Assembly: GCF_027596085.1 (NCBI RefSeq)
Contig: NC_072456.1
Location: 13,282,744 to 13,346,743, forward strand
Direction: 5' to 3'
Origin: Anoplopoma fimbria
Taxonomy: Eukaryota; Chordata; Actinopteri; Perciformes; Anoplopomatidae
Length of the DNA: 64,000 bases
In this document: positions 26,940 through 37,448 of the stretch, in pieces
How the letters are laid out: the number at the start of each line of letters is the position of its first letter
How positions within the stretch are numbered: the stretch's first letter is position 1
Notes under the pieces: generated by a model
Databases searched by the model: none
What the model was told of the DNA's origin: nothing
The model's input: only the letters and a program-made list of their open reading frames with translations
Program-made: the position numbers and the translations under genes

Positions 26940-27260
26940 ATTGAAAATGGGAGGAGATGGGGTAACTTTTCAGGAGGACACATGGAGGTTTAAAGAGAGG
27001 AGGGAAGGAAATGAAGTAGAACAGAGAAAAGAAGATGAAAAAGAAGTATATGATAGGAAAGAAAGCAGTAGACATGGTAAGGTAGGAAAAGAACAAAAAG
27101 AGGGGAGAATATGGAAGTAGAAAAAGGGAGGAGATGGAGAAGAGGAATAAAGGGTATTGGAGTAAAGAACTCAAGGGTAGAAGGGAATATGCAGAGGGAA
27201 ATTAATAGAGAAAGAATGGGTTCAGGATGAGGAAGGAAGGAGCTTAAGCAGAGTAGAGGA
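26940..27260. repeat. Polypurine tract
   Basis: About 320 bases are dominated by A and G on the + strand, with GGGAGGA, AAAGAAG and GGAAGG words. The complementary strand shows two Phe/Leu/Ser-rich open frames that I regard as artefacts. No gene recognised. Confidence 0.75.
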
Positions 27261-27289
27261 CGTCCGCTCTTCATTTTTTTGTGGTGTTT

Positions 27290-27500
27290 TTTGAGTAATG
27301 AGGCTGTTAATTAGTAGAGGCATGCATGGTTTATTAAATCAAAGTGTTTACAACTTTCACTGTCAGCCAGATTCTTGCTGGTCTTAGCTGATGTTGCCAT
27401 GGTAATTACGGTGTCATAAATGTGTTTGTTATTGATGGGCTTGTTCAAAAGGTAGTTAATTAATCATAAGTCTACACTATTTTAAAAGCAATGTTTTTAA
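27290..27500. promoter_or_regulatory. Candidate enhancer with X-box, FOX and homeodomain sites
   Basis: Within about 200 non-repetitive bases lie TTAATTA (27307-27313), CATGCATG (27321-27328), ATCAAAG (27338-27344, TCF/LEF-like), TGTTTAC (27345-27351, forkhead-like), GTTGCCATGGTAAT (27393-27406, 12 of 14 bases of the palindromic RFX X-box) and another TTAATTAAT near 27456. The motif matches are seen directly; enhancer function is inference. Confidence 0.3.
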
Positions 27501-27679
27501 TTGCATAGTAATTAATAAAACTGTTCCTTGTGTGGGCGTCCTCCACTCTCTATTATCTTGTTAATGTTTCTCACTTAAACTATGATTGGTCCCTTTGAAG
27601 TTGAAAATATTTGTATGGAGAACAAATATGGTGTCAATCTTCAGTCTAGTACTGCATTTGTTTCATAAAAATAAGGAGA

Positions 27680-27955
27680 AAATTACTATTATTTTCTTGA
27701 TTAGTGATTAATCATTCGGTCAATAAAATGTCAGAAAATAAGGAAAAAAAGTATATCACGATTGATGCCCATTGTGATGTCATTAAATTGATTTTGTCCA
27801 ACCAACAGTTCAAAACACAAAGGTGTTCAGTTTCTAGCTTAACAAACAAGCAGCGAAATATTACTCGTATGATTAACTGAATATCATAGTTGCAGATTCA
27901 TTTTCGGTTGATCAACTAATTGGTTCAATTACTTTATTTTTTTAGCCCTTAAATG
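27680..27955 (+). mobile_element. Degenerate MITE-like element, copy B
   Basis: The left part reads CTTGATTAGTGATTAATC then GTCAATAAAATGTCAGAAAA; the right part reads GTTGCAGATTCATTTTCGG then TTGATCAACTAATTGG and ends near TTAGCCCT. This order matches the recurrent fish element also seen at 19555 and 28565. No coding sequence. Confidence 0.6.
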
Positions 27956-28349
27956 TCAGACAACCTGGGTTAACAACTACTGGAAAATACCTTTTCAACA
28001 TAGGAAAAAATATATCCAGATATATCCGTTCCATCTTTTACATTTAAATATGATTTAAGTTTGAAATTTGATTTATCAATCTGTTGCGTCCCATTTAGAA
28101 AATTAGTTTTGCTGTCAGGTTAAGGCAACCATGAACATGAGGAAAAAAAATCACACAACGCTTCCTTCATTCCTGAAGAGCTGCATCTCTTTTTTCTATT
28201 TTGTTGCGCAGAAGAAACATAATGTAAAACTGTTAGTTCCATTTTAAACACATAATACACTGAACGACACACCACCTCCACACTACAAATCTCATTAAAG
28301 CGTTACACACAGTTGTGCCAGGAGCTTCTATCAAACCCTTTTGTGGTGT

Positions 28350-28560
28350 TTGTGTGTGTGTAGACGTGTTTTAACCCGTCTTGTGGGGACATAAATCGGT
28401 TACACAGTCATATTGTGGGGACTCGCCTTCCTACATTACATTACATTACAGTCATTTAGCAGACGCTTTTATCCAAAGCGACTTACAGGAAGTGTATCCC
28501 CTATTGTGGACAAAATGCACGTTCCCATAACTTAAATCATTACATTTAAGGGGGAGGACG
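28350..28560. repeat. Fish repeat with TTGTGGGGAC motifs, interrupted by a LINE tail
   Basis: After a short TG run, the words CTTGTGGGGACATAAAT and ATTGTGGGGACTCGCC occur, a pattern I recognise as a frequent fish repeat next to TG microsatellites. The block is interrupted at about 28433-28497 by a short copy of the LINE tail, after which similar sequence (CCCTATTGTGGAC) resumes. The boundaries are approximate. Confidence 0.4.
28434..28497 (-). mobile_element. Short copy of a LINE 3' tail
   Basis: (ACATT)n is followed by TCATTTAGCAGACGC, then TTTTATCCAAAGCGACTTAC and AGGAAGTGTAT. The same words occur at 35129-35180, where they adjoin LINE reverse-transcriptase coding remnants on the minus strand. 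This copy is therefore the extreme 3' end of that element family, or a SINE sharing its tail, in the minus orientation. Confidence 0.75.
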
Positions 28561-28564
28561 TTTT

Positions 28565-28863
28565 TTGATGAATTGGTGAAATACTTGGTCTATAAAATAT
28601 CCAAATATTTTGAAAAATGTCCAATTCAGTTTTGCTGAGCATCAGATGACATCTTCAAATGTCTTATTTTGTCGAACCAACAGTACAACACCCATAGATA
28701 TTGAATTATAAATAGATAGAATACTTAGAAAACCGAAAACTATTGCAATTTGAGAAGCTGAAACCAAATAATTTACATTTATTCATAAATAACTCAAAAC
28801 TAATCAATTATCAAAATCGTTGGTCCACCAATTGATTAATCAACTAACCGTTGGAGCTCTAAA
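28565..28863 (+). mobile_element. MITE-like element, copy C
   Basis: The copy runs from TTGATGAATTGGTGAAATAC and GGTCTATAAAATATCC through ATGACATCTTCAAATGTC and GAAGCTGAAACC to AATTATCAAAATCGTTGG, ATTAATCAACTAACC and the right edge GTTGGAGCTCTA. It is the best-preserved of the copies and has the same orientation as copy B, 600 bases upstream. It is followed by a (CAA)n run. Confidence 0.7.
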
Positions 28864-28876
28864 ACGCAACCAAATA

Positions 28877-28904
28877 TCAACAACAACAACAACAACAACA
28901 ACAA
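28877..28904. repeat. (CAA)n microsatellite
   Basis: Nine CAA/AAC units directly downstream of MITE-like copy C. Confidence 0.95.
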
Positions 28905-29478
28905 AAGAAGCTGTACAGTGTCTCATAAAACAGTTGTTGAACAGTTGTTAATAATGTGTCTTGAAGGTCATTAGAAAGGTTCTCTTTTAAGTACTTGTCT
29001 GCCTATCAGAGACAATGATACCTTTCCTTTGTGTAGAGATTTGGCCTTTTTGATCAAGATAGGTGAGGCAGATAGAAAACATAGAGGGACTGGTATGTGA
29101 CAAGCAATAAAGTCAAACCAGAGGTATTGTATTTACATGGTAATGCGTTTTAACCACTAGGTTGCCAGGAAACCCTAAAAATGTTGTGTCTTGGGCGTCC
29201 TCGTCAGTGTTCAGGTTTTGTTCAAGTTGTATTATTGTACAGGCAATCTCCTGACTCGGCTGAGCCACTTCAATCCACTCAGCGAGCATTGCTGAGCTTT
29301 TATCTTTTAGGGTTTCCCTGCACAAATACATGGGAAAATGAGGGACCTCCTGACGAGACCTCCTATGAACATTATATTTCACATTTCTTTTAAAAAACAT
29401 GCAGCAGACTGCTTCCCGTCTTCTCTTCTCTCTACTGTCCGGAAACAAGGGGAGGAAAGAAGCAAGGAATTTCTCACT

Positions 29479-29505
29479 CACACACACACACACACACACA
29501 CACAC
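29479..29505. repeat. (CA)n microsatellite
   Basis: About 13 CA units. A TG run of similar kind follows 110 bases downstream, so the pair could fold as an inverted repeat. Confidence 0.95.
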
Positions 29506-29613
29506 TCTCTGATACACACAAACACACATCAAGGCCAGTCAGTCTCAGGGTTGGTTTATCTGCAGCTTACAGTGAGTTGTTGGAGAATGCTTTGCTGCCA
29601 GTCTTCTCTCCGG

Positions 29614-29614
<1 letters not shown>

Positions 29615-29660
<46 letters not shown>
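29615..29660. repeat. (TG)23 microsatellite
   Basis: A pure TG run of 46 bases followed by interrupted CGTG/TGCATG sequence, about 600 bases upstream of the RABGAP1L exon at 30247. Confidence 0.95.
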
Positions 29661-29665
<5 letters not shown>

Positions 29666-30246
29666 GCGTGTGCATGATGGTGTGCATGTGAACGACAGTG
29701 TGTACGTGTGTGAGAAAAGAAAGTGAGGGGGAAATAGCAGAGTGCCTTTGTGTGTATGTTATGAGTTTGTTAGTGGGAAGCGCATAAGAAAACAAGAAGG
29801 CTTGTTTGGTATGTGTGTGTACACTGCAGTGGCTGTGGATTAGACAGTATAGACTAAGAGACTGAGGCCTGGGGAGTGCTGTTGCAGGAGGAATGGGACA
29901 AACACTAATACACACACAAACAGACCCGGTGACATAGTAGTGTGCTGCTTTGAATCATAACTGTGCAATGATACAGTTGAAAACATTGCCTTCTTTTCTA
30001 TTGTGTATAAACATTTACAGAGAGAGAAAATATATATAAGAGCATGAGCAGAGTAAATGTCAGAAAGGTTGTCGGTGCTCAGTTGAAAAACTCTGCTGTT
30101 TGTCATTCCACAAATCAATTTAAAACAAGTGCATAAATCTGAATTTGCCGTATCTTAACTTGCAGAACTCCCTGTACATATTGTGTTTCTAAATTTGGTT
30201 TTAATTTTGTCAACAGTCTAAAGCGTGTAATCCATGTGTGTTGCAG

Positions 30247-30360
30247 GACTCGGCTCAAGAAGGTGTCATCACCCGGGACATTCACCGCACCTTCCCTGCA
30301 CATGACTACTTCAAGGATACTGACGGAGATGGACAGGATTCATTGTACAAGATCTGCAAG
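30247..30360 (+). CDS. RABGAP1L: RABGAP1L TBC-domain exon with the catalytic arginine
   Basis: This 114-base, 38-codon, phase 0-0 exon lies between TGTTGCAG and GTGATC. It encodes DSAQEGVITRDIHRTFPAHD and continues to LYKICK, nearly identical to human RABGAP1L as I remember it. TBC proteins stimulate GTP hydrolysis by Rab GTPases on endosomal membranes using an arginine and a glutamine finger. The ITRDIHR segment is the IxxDxxR motif whose last residue is the arginine finger. The 5' splice site (AAG|GTGATC) departs from consensus at +3 and at +5/+6. It is the first host-gene exon in the window, and the upstream exons, including the PTB domain, lie outside. Confidence 0.97.
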
Positions 30361-31757
30361 GTGATCCTCTAGACATGGCATTAAGGGTGTGGGGGGGCAG
30401 CTGAGTAGAGTAACATCAAGATGTTTGGAATTTTGATAAAATTAGCTGTACTGTATGTTAACTCGATTTCTCTATGGCATCCAGTAACAGAAGGCAAATC
30501 TCGATACACATTCTTTCATGTTGTGTTCAAACGTTTTTTTTTAAACTTTCCTGCTGAGAAGCGCTGTGAGATGAGTAGCTAATTCTGAAATGTGCGCTCG
30601 ACCTTGTACAATTTGTGCCATTTCCTATGAAGCCAGTCTTTGGGGAAAAAAAGTTTTTAGTTTTTTTTGCTCTTTGTGGTCTGGCAAGGCTAAGTAGGAA
30701 TTTGTTTGGCATTTCAAGTTGGCTCTACAATATATGACTGACAGTGCCCGCATTTACTGAGACATCAACATGAACCCTTCCTACACATGAGACACTGGAC
30801 ATACACACCACTCAGTGGGAAGTGATTAATCTTTCTACCAAATTTTGAAAGTGGAAAAACATGGTTGCTGTTATGTAGGTGGCAGATCTCTCTCGAAATT
30901 AACCACCAAATATGGTTTCTGAATATCAATTTTAGACAAGAAATAGATGATTCATTTGCAGAATATTTTGTGCTTCTTTTGCAACAATTTCTTTTAGTTT
31001 TGGACACATATACTCAAGTTTGCAATGTCCACGTATTGCTTGTTATTATTTATAGGCTGTCTGTAATGGTGGCAGCCAAATATGTCTGAAATGTGCACAA
31101 TATAAGCATAGGCACACATAAAAATATATTTGATTTAAGGAAAGGAGTGAGGTAGAGCAGTGTGTTAATTAATATAGTATTAAGAGACTAAAATCTAGTT
31201 TGAAAAGTGATGCTATTTGGTTGGTTAAAGTTGAAACACATGGTAAGCCCTCTGGACTGACTAAAATATATAGCAATATAAAGAGGTGATTTGATGGATA
31301 TAAGATACTTAAAGTTACAATGAGGAACTTTCATCTTGTTCTGATTTTGGCTGTTACCCTATAGACACAATGGTTATTGTTTCAGAGACCCTTTATAAAA
31401 AATGACTTAACTGCGTGCCGGTTCGTTGCTAGAGACCACACTGGAGTCTGAGTTAAAGGAGTTTACTTCATGAGAAACTGCATGATTTTGTTGGATCTAG
31501 CTAGAATTTGACCCCTGTGGCACCTACACGATTTGAGAATGACTATATCGCTTATGAAGGTCATAATAAAGCATAGTTTAATAACCAGCTAAAAGTGTTT
31601 AGTAGAAAACAATATCTGTCTCATGTAGACCTCATGACCTTTTGTGGATCAGCCTGGTACCATTAAAAAAACATGCAGGTGAGGCTCCTTTATATTAAAA
31701 TGAATGAGAAAAATAAGTGCTCCAAGGAGAGGGTCCCAGTGGACTCACATCCTGAGG

Positions 31758-31792
31758 TAAAATGTACCTGTGAAGACACAAGGTACATTTTA
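31758..31792. repeat. 12-bp perfect inverted repeat
   Basis: TAAAATGTACCT (31758-31769) is the exact reverse complement of 31781-31792, with an 11-base loop. No known function. Confidence 0.8.
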
Positions 31793-32799
31793 TTTCTACA
31801 AAAGCCAAGGTCAGCACTACTGTAATGTATGAAAGCCAGTCTTAATCTCTGTCACTGTCCTCAGAGGTTGTCTGCAGCTGTGAACTCAACCAGGACAAGC
31901 TATTATGCACACACGTCTTTGCCTTGCCCTACAATATATCCAGCAGCTCTATCACAGAGAAAAAAAAAGAACTATGAAATCAGCATGTATGATTTTAGTA
32001 AGGAATCAAATAGTCAAACATATCATATTAACAGTTAACTAAGCTTGGAAATGGAAGCACATTTTGCTGGTGAATAGAGTACTGGGTTTAAATGTCATCC
32101 TGCACACCAACAGGAATTCTAAAGATACCAATAAAGGTATAAAATAAAAAATGTTTTGCTATATTGTTATCTCAGAGAGGAAAAGAAAATATTAACTGTT
32201 ATAGTAATTAGGCGCTAAAATCTTGCATTCATTGATTGTGTAATGAATAGAAACCTGTGAGGACAAAGCTAAATCCAATGAAGGGAGTGAATACAGAGTA
32301 ATCACTAAACACAAATGTGGGTATCACAGAAGTGTTTTGTTTATTGATTAAAATTGAAGGTAGTTTTAGAATGGTGAAGTAGAACTTTTGCTCCTTTTTG
32401 AATTTTCCTGGCGCTGCAGAAGTAGAGTATGGCCGGTCAGCGCTCTGGGAGAACCTGTCAGGAAGGGTTAGCATCCATTCCGGACCCAACTAGGTCAGTG
32501 GCGAGCCAGCCTTCATTTGTATGCAAATCCATGTAGATTTGCTGCTGATAAGGTTAGTTGGATCTGGAGGCATGAGTGGGTTACAGGCACAGAGAATCCA
32601 GGACAAAGTTTATATTCATCTTCATATCCTACTCAGCAGTAAGCCTAGAGTCTTTTATTTTCTAACCTTTAGTCTCTGGGGAAGGTCACCTGAGCTCCGT
32701 GCTCTTTTTAAGTAATAATATGCGTCATTCTCTCAATGCTTCACTCAGTCACACTCCCAGCCAACCTGTACAGCCTCAGACATCTACTGGTGGTCCCTC

Positions 32800-32935
32800 A
32801 GAAGGCCTGCAGGGGCAGTTCGGGGTTGACTGCCTCACTCAAGACTCTGACAGTGGGTTTTCAGGGAGATGGGAACATTATCCTTCCACCTTGTGTGGGG
32901 ATTCAAACCCTGGACTCTCAGATAAAGAAAATATC
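32800..32935 (+). mobile_element. Degenerate fish SINE-like repeat
   Basis: The words GGGGCAGTTCGGGGTTGACT, GCCTCACTCAAG, CAGTGGGTTTTCAGGGAGA and GGGGATTCAAACCCTGGACT follow in the order of a widespread teleost repeat that ends in a tRNA-like GGGATTCGAACC sequence. The copy is diverged and its edges are approximate. The open frames crossing it are not genes. Confidence 0.5.
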
Positions 32936-35128
32936 TGCTATATTTCCAAGGAAACAAAACTTAAACAAAGTGGGGGAAAAAAACAAACATGATAATGCCT
33001 CATCAACCCGGCTAATGTTGCATATCCCAGTGATCACTGAGTGTTTTCATGCACACATTACTCAGGATACTGGTTGATATCCTGGTGACCGCCACCCGAA
33101 TCGAGATGTGTACACTTGTAAATACAATACAGCAGGGTTTGTAAGAATAACGATTTGCACTGCTTAATCCCTGTCTATTCTGAGGCTGACGCTGACATTT
33201 GATCTACACAAACGAGAAAATGTCTCTACTATACACCGAGCCAGTGATGTATCACAAAAATAACCATGGAAACAGACCTCAGGCTGCAAAGTCTTAACAG
33301 TCGGAGCTTTATACCTACATGTCCCATCATCTTATTCATAAAAGGAAAGTTTATGAAAAGGATTCCTTGCTCGCTCAAGGACATATCTTCAGGAAAGATG
33401 AATAGTTCCATTGGTTGTTGCAAAATCAACCTATGACCTATAGTTTATGAAATGAAACAGTTCTCTAAATACTATCACTTTTGTAGTAATAATACCTAAC
33501 TCATTTGTCTTAAATGTTTTCTCAAAAGTTTTACACGTATAGAAGTATAACAATCCTGTCCTTATTGGTTATGAGAAACCAGGCATATAGATGGTAACAA
33601 TCCACCCCTCTGATCCTATTATCTGCTCAGGCTAACAAATTTAGATTTCACCCACCAGGACCTCCCCCATCCATCTGTCAGCATGCACTTCTCCCAGCCG
33701 AATTGGGGACATGTGAATGCCACACTCCATCAAGCATGTCAGGTTGTAGATTACACTCCAGACAGCTCCACAAGACTTCTTCATTACCTCCACTTCAAAC
33801 CCCAAATTAGCTGAACAGATCAGCAGTGGAGCTCTGGATGTCCATACTCATTTTTCAAGCATGCAAAGGGGGATATAATCTTTTAACCCGATGTGTGGGG
33901 GTTTGACTGCTGTTGAAGTTAATGTCCATCAAAGAGGTAGCATCCTGCCAAAATATATGTCAGGAAGATATTGAACCGTCACCAGCTGAATCATTTCGAA
34001 TGGCTCTGGATGAGAGCCGAAATAAAAACATAATATTTAAAGCATAAATTGTAATTTTGTGTGTCATTAAACTCTATTGTACTGTACTGAACAACTGCCC
34101 CAACATTTGTACAGGGGAATATGACTATATAGTTACAGGATATCTGTTCTAAGTTCTCTGAGTCCGTGTTCAGTGCTGGTGCTGCTGACCGTTTAAGCAT
34201 GTTGAGCTGCCGGGCTCCTGGTTTTGCCCACCAGCTTATATGTAAAGTAGAAGTCAGGTGATGTGATTTACCTCCCCTGTATGGTGCCCCACTTACCTCT
34301 GATGCCTCCCATTTATTGGGCAGGCTTTGGAAGGAAAACGACTTACTGTTCAGTGATAATGTATGATTATTACGCCCTGTACAGTATATCTTTCACAGAT
34401 GCTGGCAGATAAGAGTTTGAGCTATTTGATTTGGTCTTTGCCTCCTTCCATATAAAAAAGTGTGGGTCGAATAGCTTTAGAGTTTTAACTCTCCACAGAT
34501 CCTTGTTTACACTGTGAAAAAAGGCCTGTCTGTTTGCTCATTAGCGTGATTGGTGGGGTGTGTCAACTACCAACCGTTTTGAGACGGCGCCTCTCCTGAG
34601 CGGTCACCTGAAGGTTACTCTCCTTGGTCGGTCCTCCATACTTAAATGACAGGACCAGCCAGGTTTCGTATATTGGACAGGCCACCTCTTCTCCTACCAC
34701 TGCAGTGGTGAGACGACTTTAGTTATGGCTTGACTTGAATTTACTGTTCATAATCAATCGGGCTTGGACAGTGGCAGTGGATTTGGCCTTCCTATCACAA
34801 GCTAAGCTTTTCTCCTTAATGACATCCAACCCCGTGGTGAGTGACGTTTTTTTATGTTGCATTGGTACCATGATAGTGCTCAGCATGGCAACTGTTGTCA
34901 GCCCCAAAAGAAAAACACCTGCTCAGCACCAAACAGCAGACTAGCTGTTGAACATAGTGAAGCATTTAGCGAACTAAGAGCCAGATATTTCCTTCAGAAG
35001 TTGGTAGAGACCAAATACAGAGCAAACCGAGTTAATTGATAATTAAATAAAATGATAGCTTCTCCGTATGTTTAATAACGTCTTATTGACTGAACAATAT
35101 CATACAACTTGGTCACGGCTGAACTTTA

Positions 35129-35905
35129 CATTACATTACATTACAGTTCGCTTTTATCCAAAGCGACTTACAGGAAGTGTATTCAACAAAGGTATTCAAG
35201 AGAACTACTAGTCACCAGAAGTCATAAGTGCATCTCCTTTCTTAAACAAGCATCTTAAAGCATAAACCAGAGCAAAAGTACAGTGCAGAGGCAAATTACT
35301 ACGAATACAATAATTGCAACAGACTAATACGAATATAATAAGTGCTACAAACTCCTACGAATAGGATAAGTGCAATAAACGAATACGAATACAATAAGTG
35401 CAACAACTAATACGAATGCAATAAGTGCTACGAGGAAGGCTCAGGGTAGTACTTCATGAAGAGGTGAGTTTTCAGCCTGCGCCGAAAGATGGGCAGCGAC
35501 TCTGCTGTCCTGACGTCAGTGGGGAGTTCATTCCACCACTGAGGGGCCAGGACAGAAAGAAGCTGTGACCGGGTGGATCGGCCGCAGGGACCTCTGAGCG
35601 ACGGGGCAACCAATCGCCCGAGGCAGCAGAGCGAAGTGGTCGGGCGGGGGTGTAGGGCTTGACCATGGCCTGGAGATAGGAAGGAGCTGTTCCTTTCACT
35701 GCACCAGAGTCTTAAACTGGATGCGAGCTCTTACAGGGAGCCAGTGTAGAGAACGGAGAAGGGGAGTTGTGTGGGAGAACTTGGGGCGATTGAACACCAG
35801 ACGTGCTGCAGCTTTCTGGACGAGCTCCAGAGGTCTGATGGCCGACGCCGGGGCTCCGGCAAGTAGTGAGTTGTACCTAGAAAGTCTGTTTCTTATAGTG
35901 GGCAT
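35129..35905 (-). pseudogene. Dead LINE 3' end: reverse-transcriptase C-terminus, 3' UTR and tail
   Basis: Reading the minus strand from 35905, the frame encodes LELVQKAAARLVF, LLRSLHWLPVRARIQFK and then, in a second frame, MKGTAPSYLQAM with PYTPARPLRS. A third frame encodes LAPQWWNELPTDVR and FRRRLKTHLF. These are hallmarks of the C-terminal end of ORF2 in L2/CR1-like fish LINEs. At least two frame changes show it is dead. A 3' UTR rich in CGAATAC-AATAAGTGC units follows (35285-35430), then the tail GTAAGTCGCTTTGGATAAAA and TGTAATG repeats near 35130-35150. The element is 5'-truncated, as is usual for LINEs, and is inserted antisense to RABGAP1L. Confidence 0.85.
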
Positions 35906-37373
35906 ATAATTTTGGTGTTATGTTATTAAATACACGGACTTAGCTCAGCATTTATTAAATAGATGCCTCAAAGTGACTGAAAAAGTGATAGAAGAGAGAG
36001 GTTGAAACCGACAAAGAGAAAACCCAAAGAGAGAGAGACATCCCTCAAGGGAAATTCCTCTGAAGAACAAGAAAAAACGCTGGCACTAGAAAGAAACTGT
36101 CGCTACGGTTATGTCGGTATGCGCTGATGCTTTAGATCAACAAGGCAGATCAAATGATGTTTGATCAAATTATTTGATCCTGACTCTGTAAAGGAAGCCG
36201 GAATTCCTGAGTATACTAAAAATATTTTTCATGATTACTCAGGCATAGTTATCACTGTACTATATATGTGTTCGTGAAACTTAAACCTATATTAAACAAC
36301 AAGTAAATATAGCAGCATTATTGAATGGTATATTTAGAAGAAAAACGGACTGACTGTTAAACCAATGGCTGACACGCCCCCTCCCTCAACACTTGAGTCC
36401 AAGACACTAAATCCCCCAGCTGCTCCAGTGGACTTGTTCATTGACTGGTGTAACTGTATCACACTGCGGTTGAATTGTGCAGCCCCTTAGTGACAATGTC
36501 TGTAACTCTGTAAGACAAGCAGTGGCATATAAGTATTCAAGTTCCCTCACTGGGTAAATAATGGGCAGAGGTGGGACTATGTCATTGTTGTGCAAGTCAC
36601 AAGTAGGTCTCAAGACTTTTCCCTAAAGTCCCAAGTAAAGTCCTAAACTTTGAGTTTTTAGTCCAAAAGTAGTCATAATGCTCTTTTCACTTCATTTGTT
36701 CTTTGTTGACCACAATGTAGGTTTTTTGTATGTGAACTAAATTACCTAAGGTATCGTAACATTAGTCCTTCATTGTTTTCTCCTGCAGCTTGATTTGATG
36801 CGGTCAGATTGGTTTGAACCAAATGGATCCGGGCAAATTAAGTGTCGACTTGCTTGGATTTAATAGCGCTGACATTAGTTGATTCAGGAAAAAAAGCTTT
36901 ATTGATTGATTTGTGGCACACTTTCTAAATAACACATTTAAAAATGTCGGGGTGTGGGGAAAGGTATCAAGTAATTTTAAGTCAACAGGCTCAAGTCCAA
37001 GTGTAAATAAATAAGTAGTATTGTTCATCAGTAGTAACTTTTAGCTTCCAATATTTAGCCTTAACCACTCGCGGATGTAAGGCATTTTCACTCTTCATCA
37101 GTAATGTCACATCCATGGTGATGGTATTAAGAGTCCCAGTATTATATGGATTTGTCATTAGCACCTGTGCGAAACAATCAGCAACCAGTTTGTGACTATT
37201 GCTGATCCTGACAGTATTTTAAAGACCAACTCTAGCTGCAACACACACAACTTCACATCAAGGGTCACCACTGTCTGTTCCACAAATTATTACAGTTAAT
37301 GTGTCCACACAGGTTGGTTTGAAAACTGTTAGAATAACCAAACTGAATTTGTTTTTTTCTTTCTCTCTCAAAG

Positions 37374-37448
37374 GCCTACTCTGTCTATGATGAAGAAATT
37401 GGTTATTGCCAGGGTCAGTCGTTCCTCGCTGCTGTTCTCCTGCTTCAT
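37374..37448 (+). CDS. RABGAP1L: RABGAP1L TBC-domain exon with the catalytic glutamine
   Basis: This 75-base, 25-codon, phase 0-0 exon lies between CTCAAAG and GTGAGT. It encodes [20 protein letters not shown] followed by VLLLH. GYCQGQ contains the conserved YxQ glutamine-finger motif of TBC domains, which works together with the arginine on the previous exon. Only conservative differences from the human protein are apparent (Glu for Asp before IGYCQ). Both splice sites are strong. Confidence 0.97.

Larger units (their letters stand above)
30361..37373 (+). other. RABGAP1L: RABGAP1L intron
   Basis: This 7.0-kb GT-AG intron contains a 12-bp hairpin (31758-31792), a degenerate SINE-like repeat (about 32800-32935) and the LINE 3' end at 35129-35905. 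The remainder is AT-rich with no coding signal. Confidence 0.9.

Noticed and set aside
34696..34709. 14-bp palindrome ACCACTGCAGTGGT
   Set aside because: It is short, isolated and without context; could occur by chance in 64 kb.
35428..35909. An intact retrotransposon gene
   Set aside because: Only the C-terminal end of reverse transcriptase remains and it is split among three frames, so it is a dead copy.
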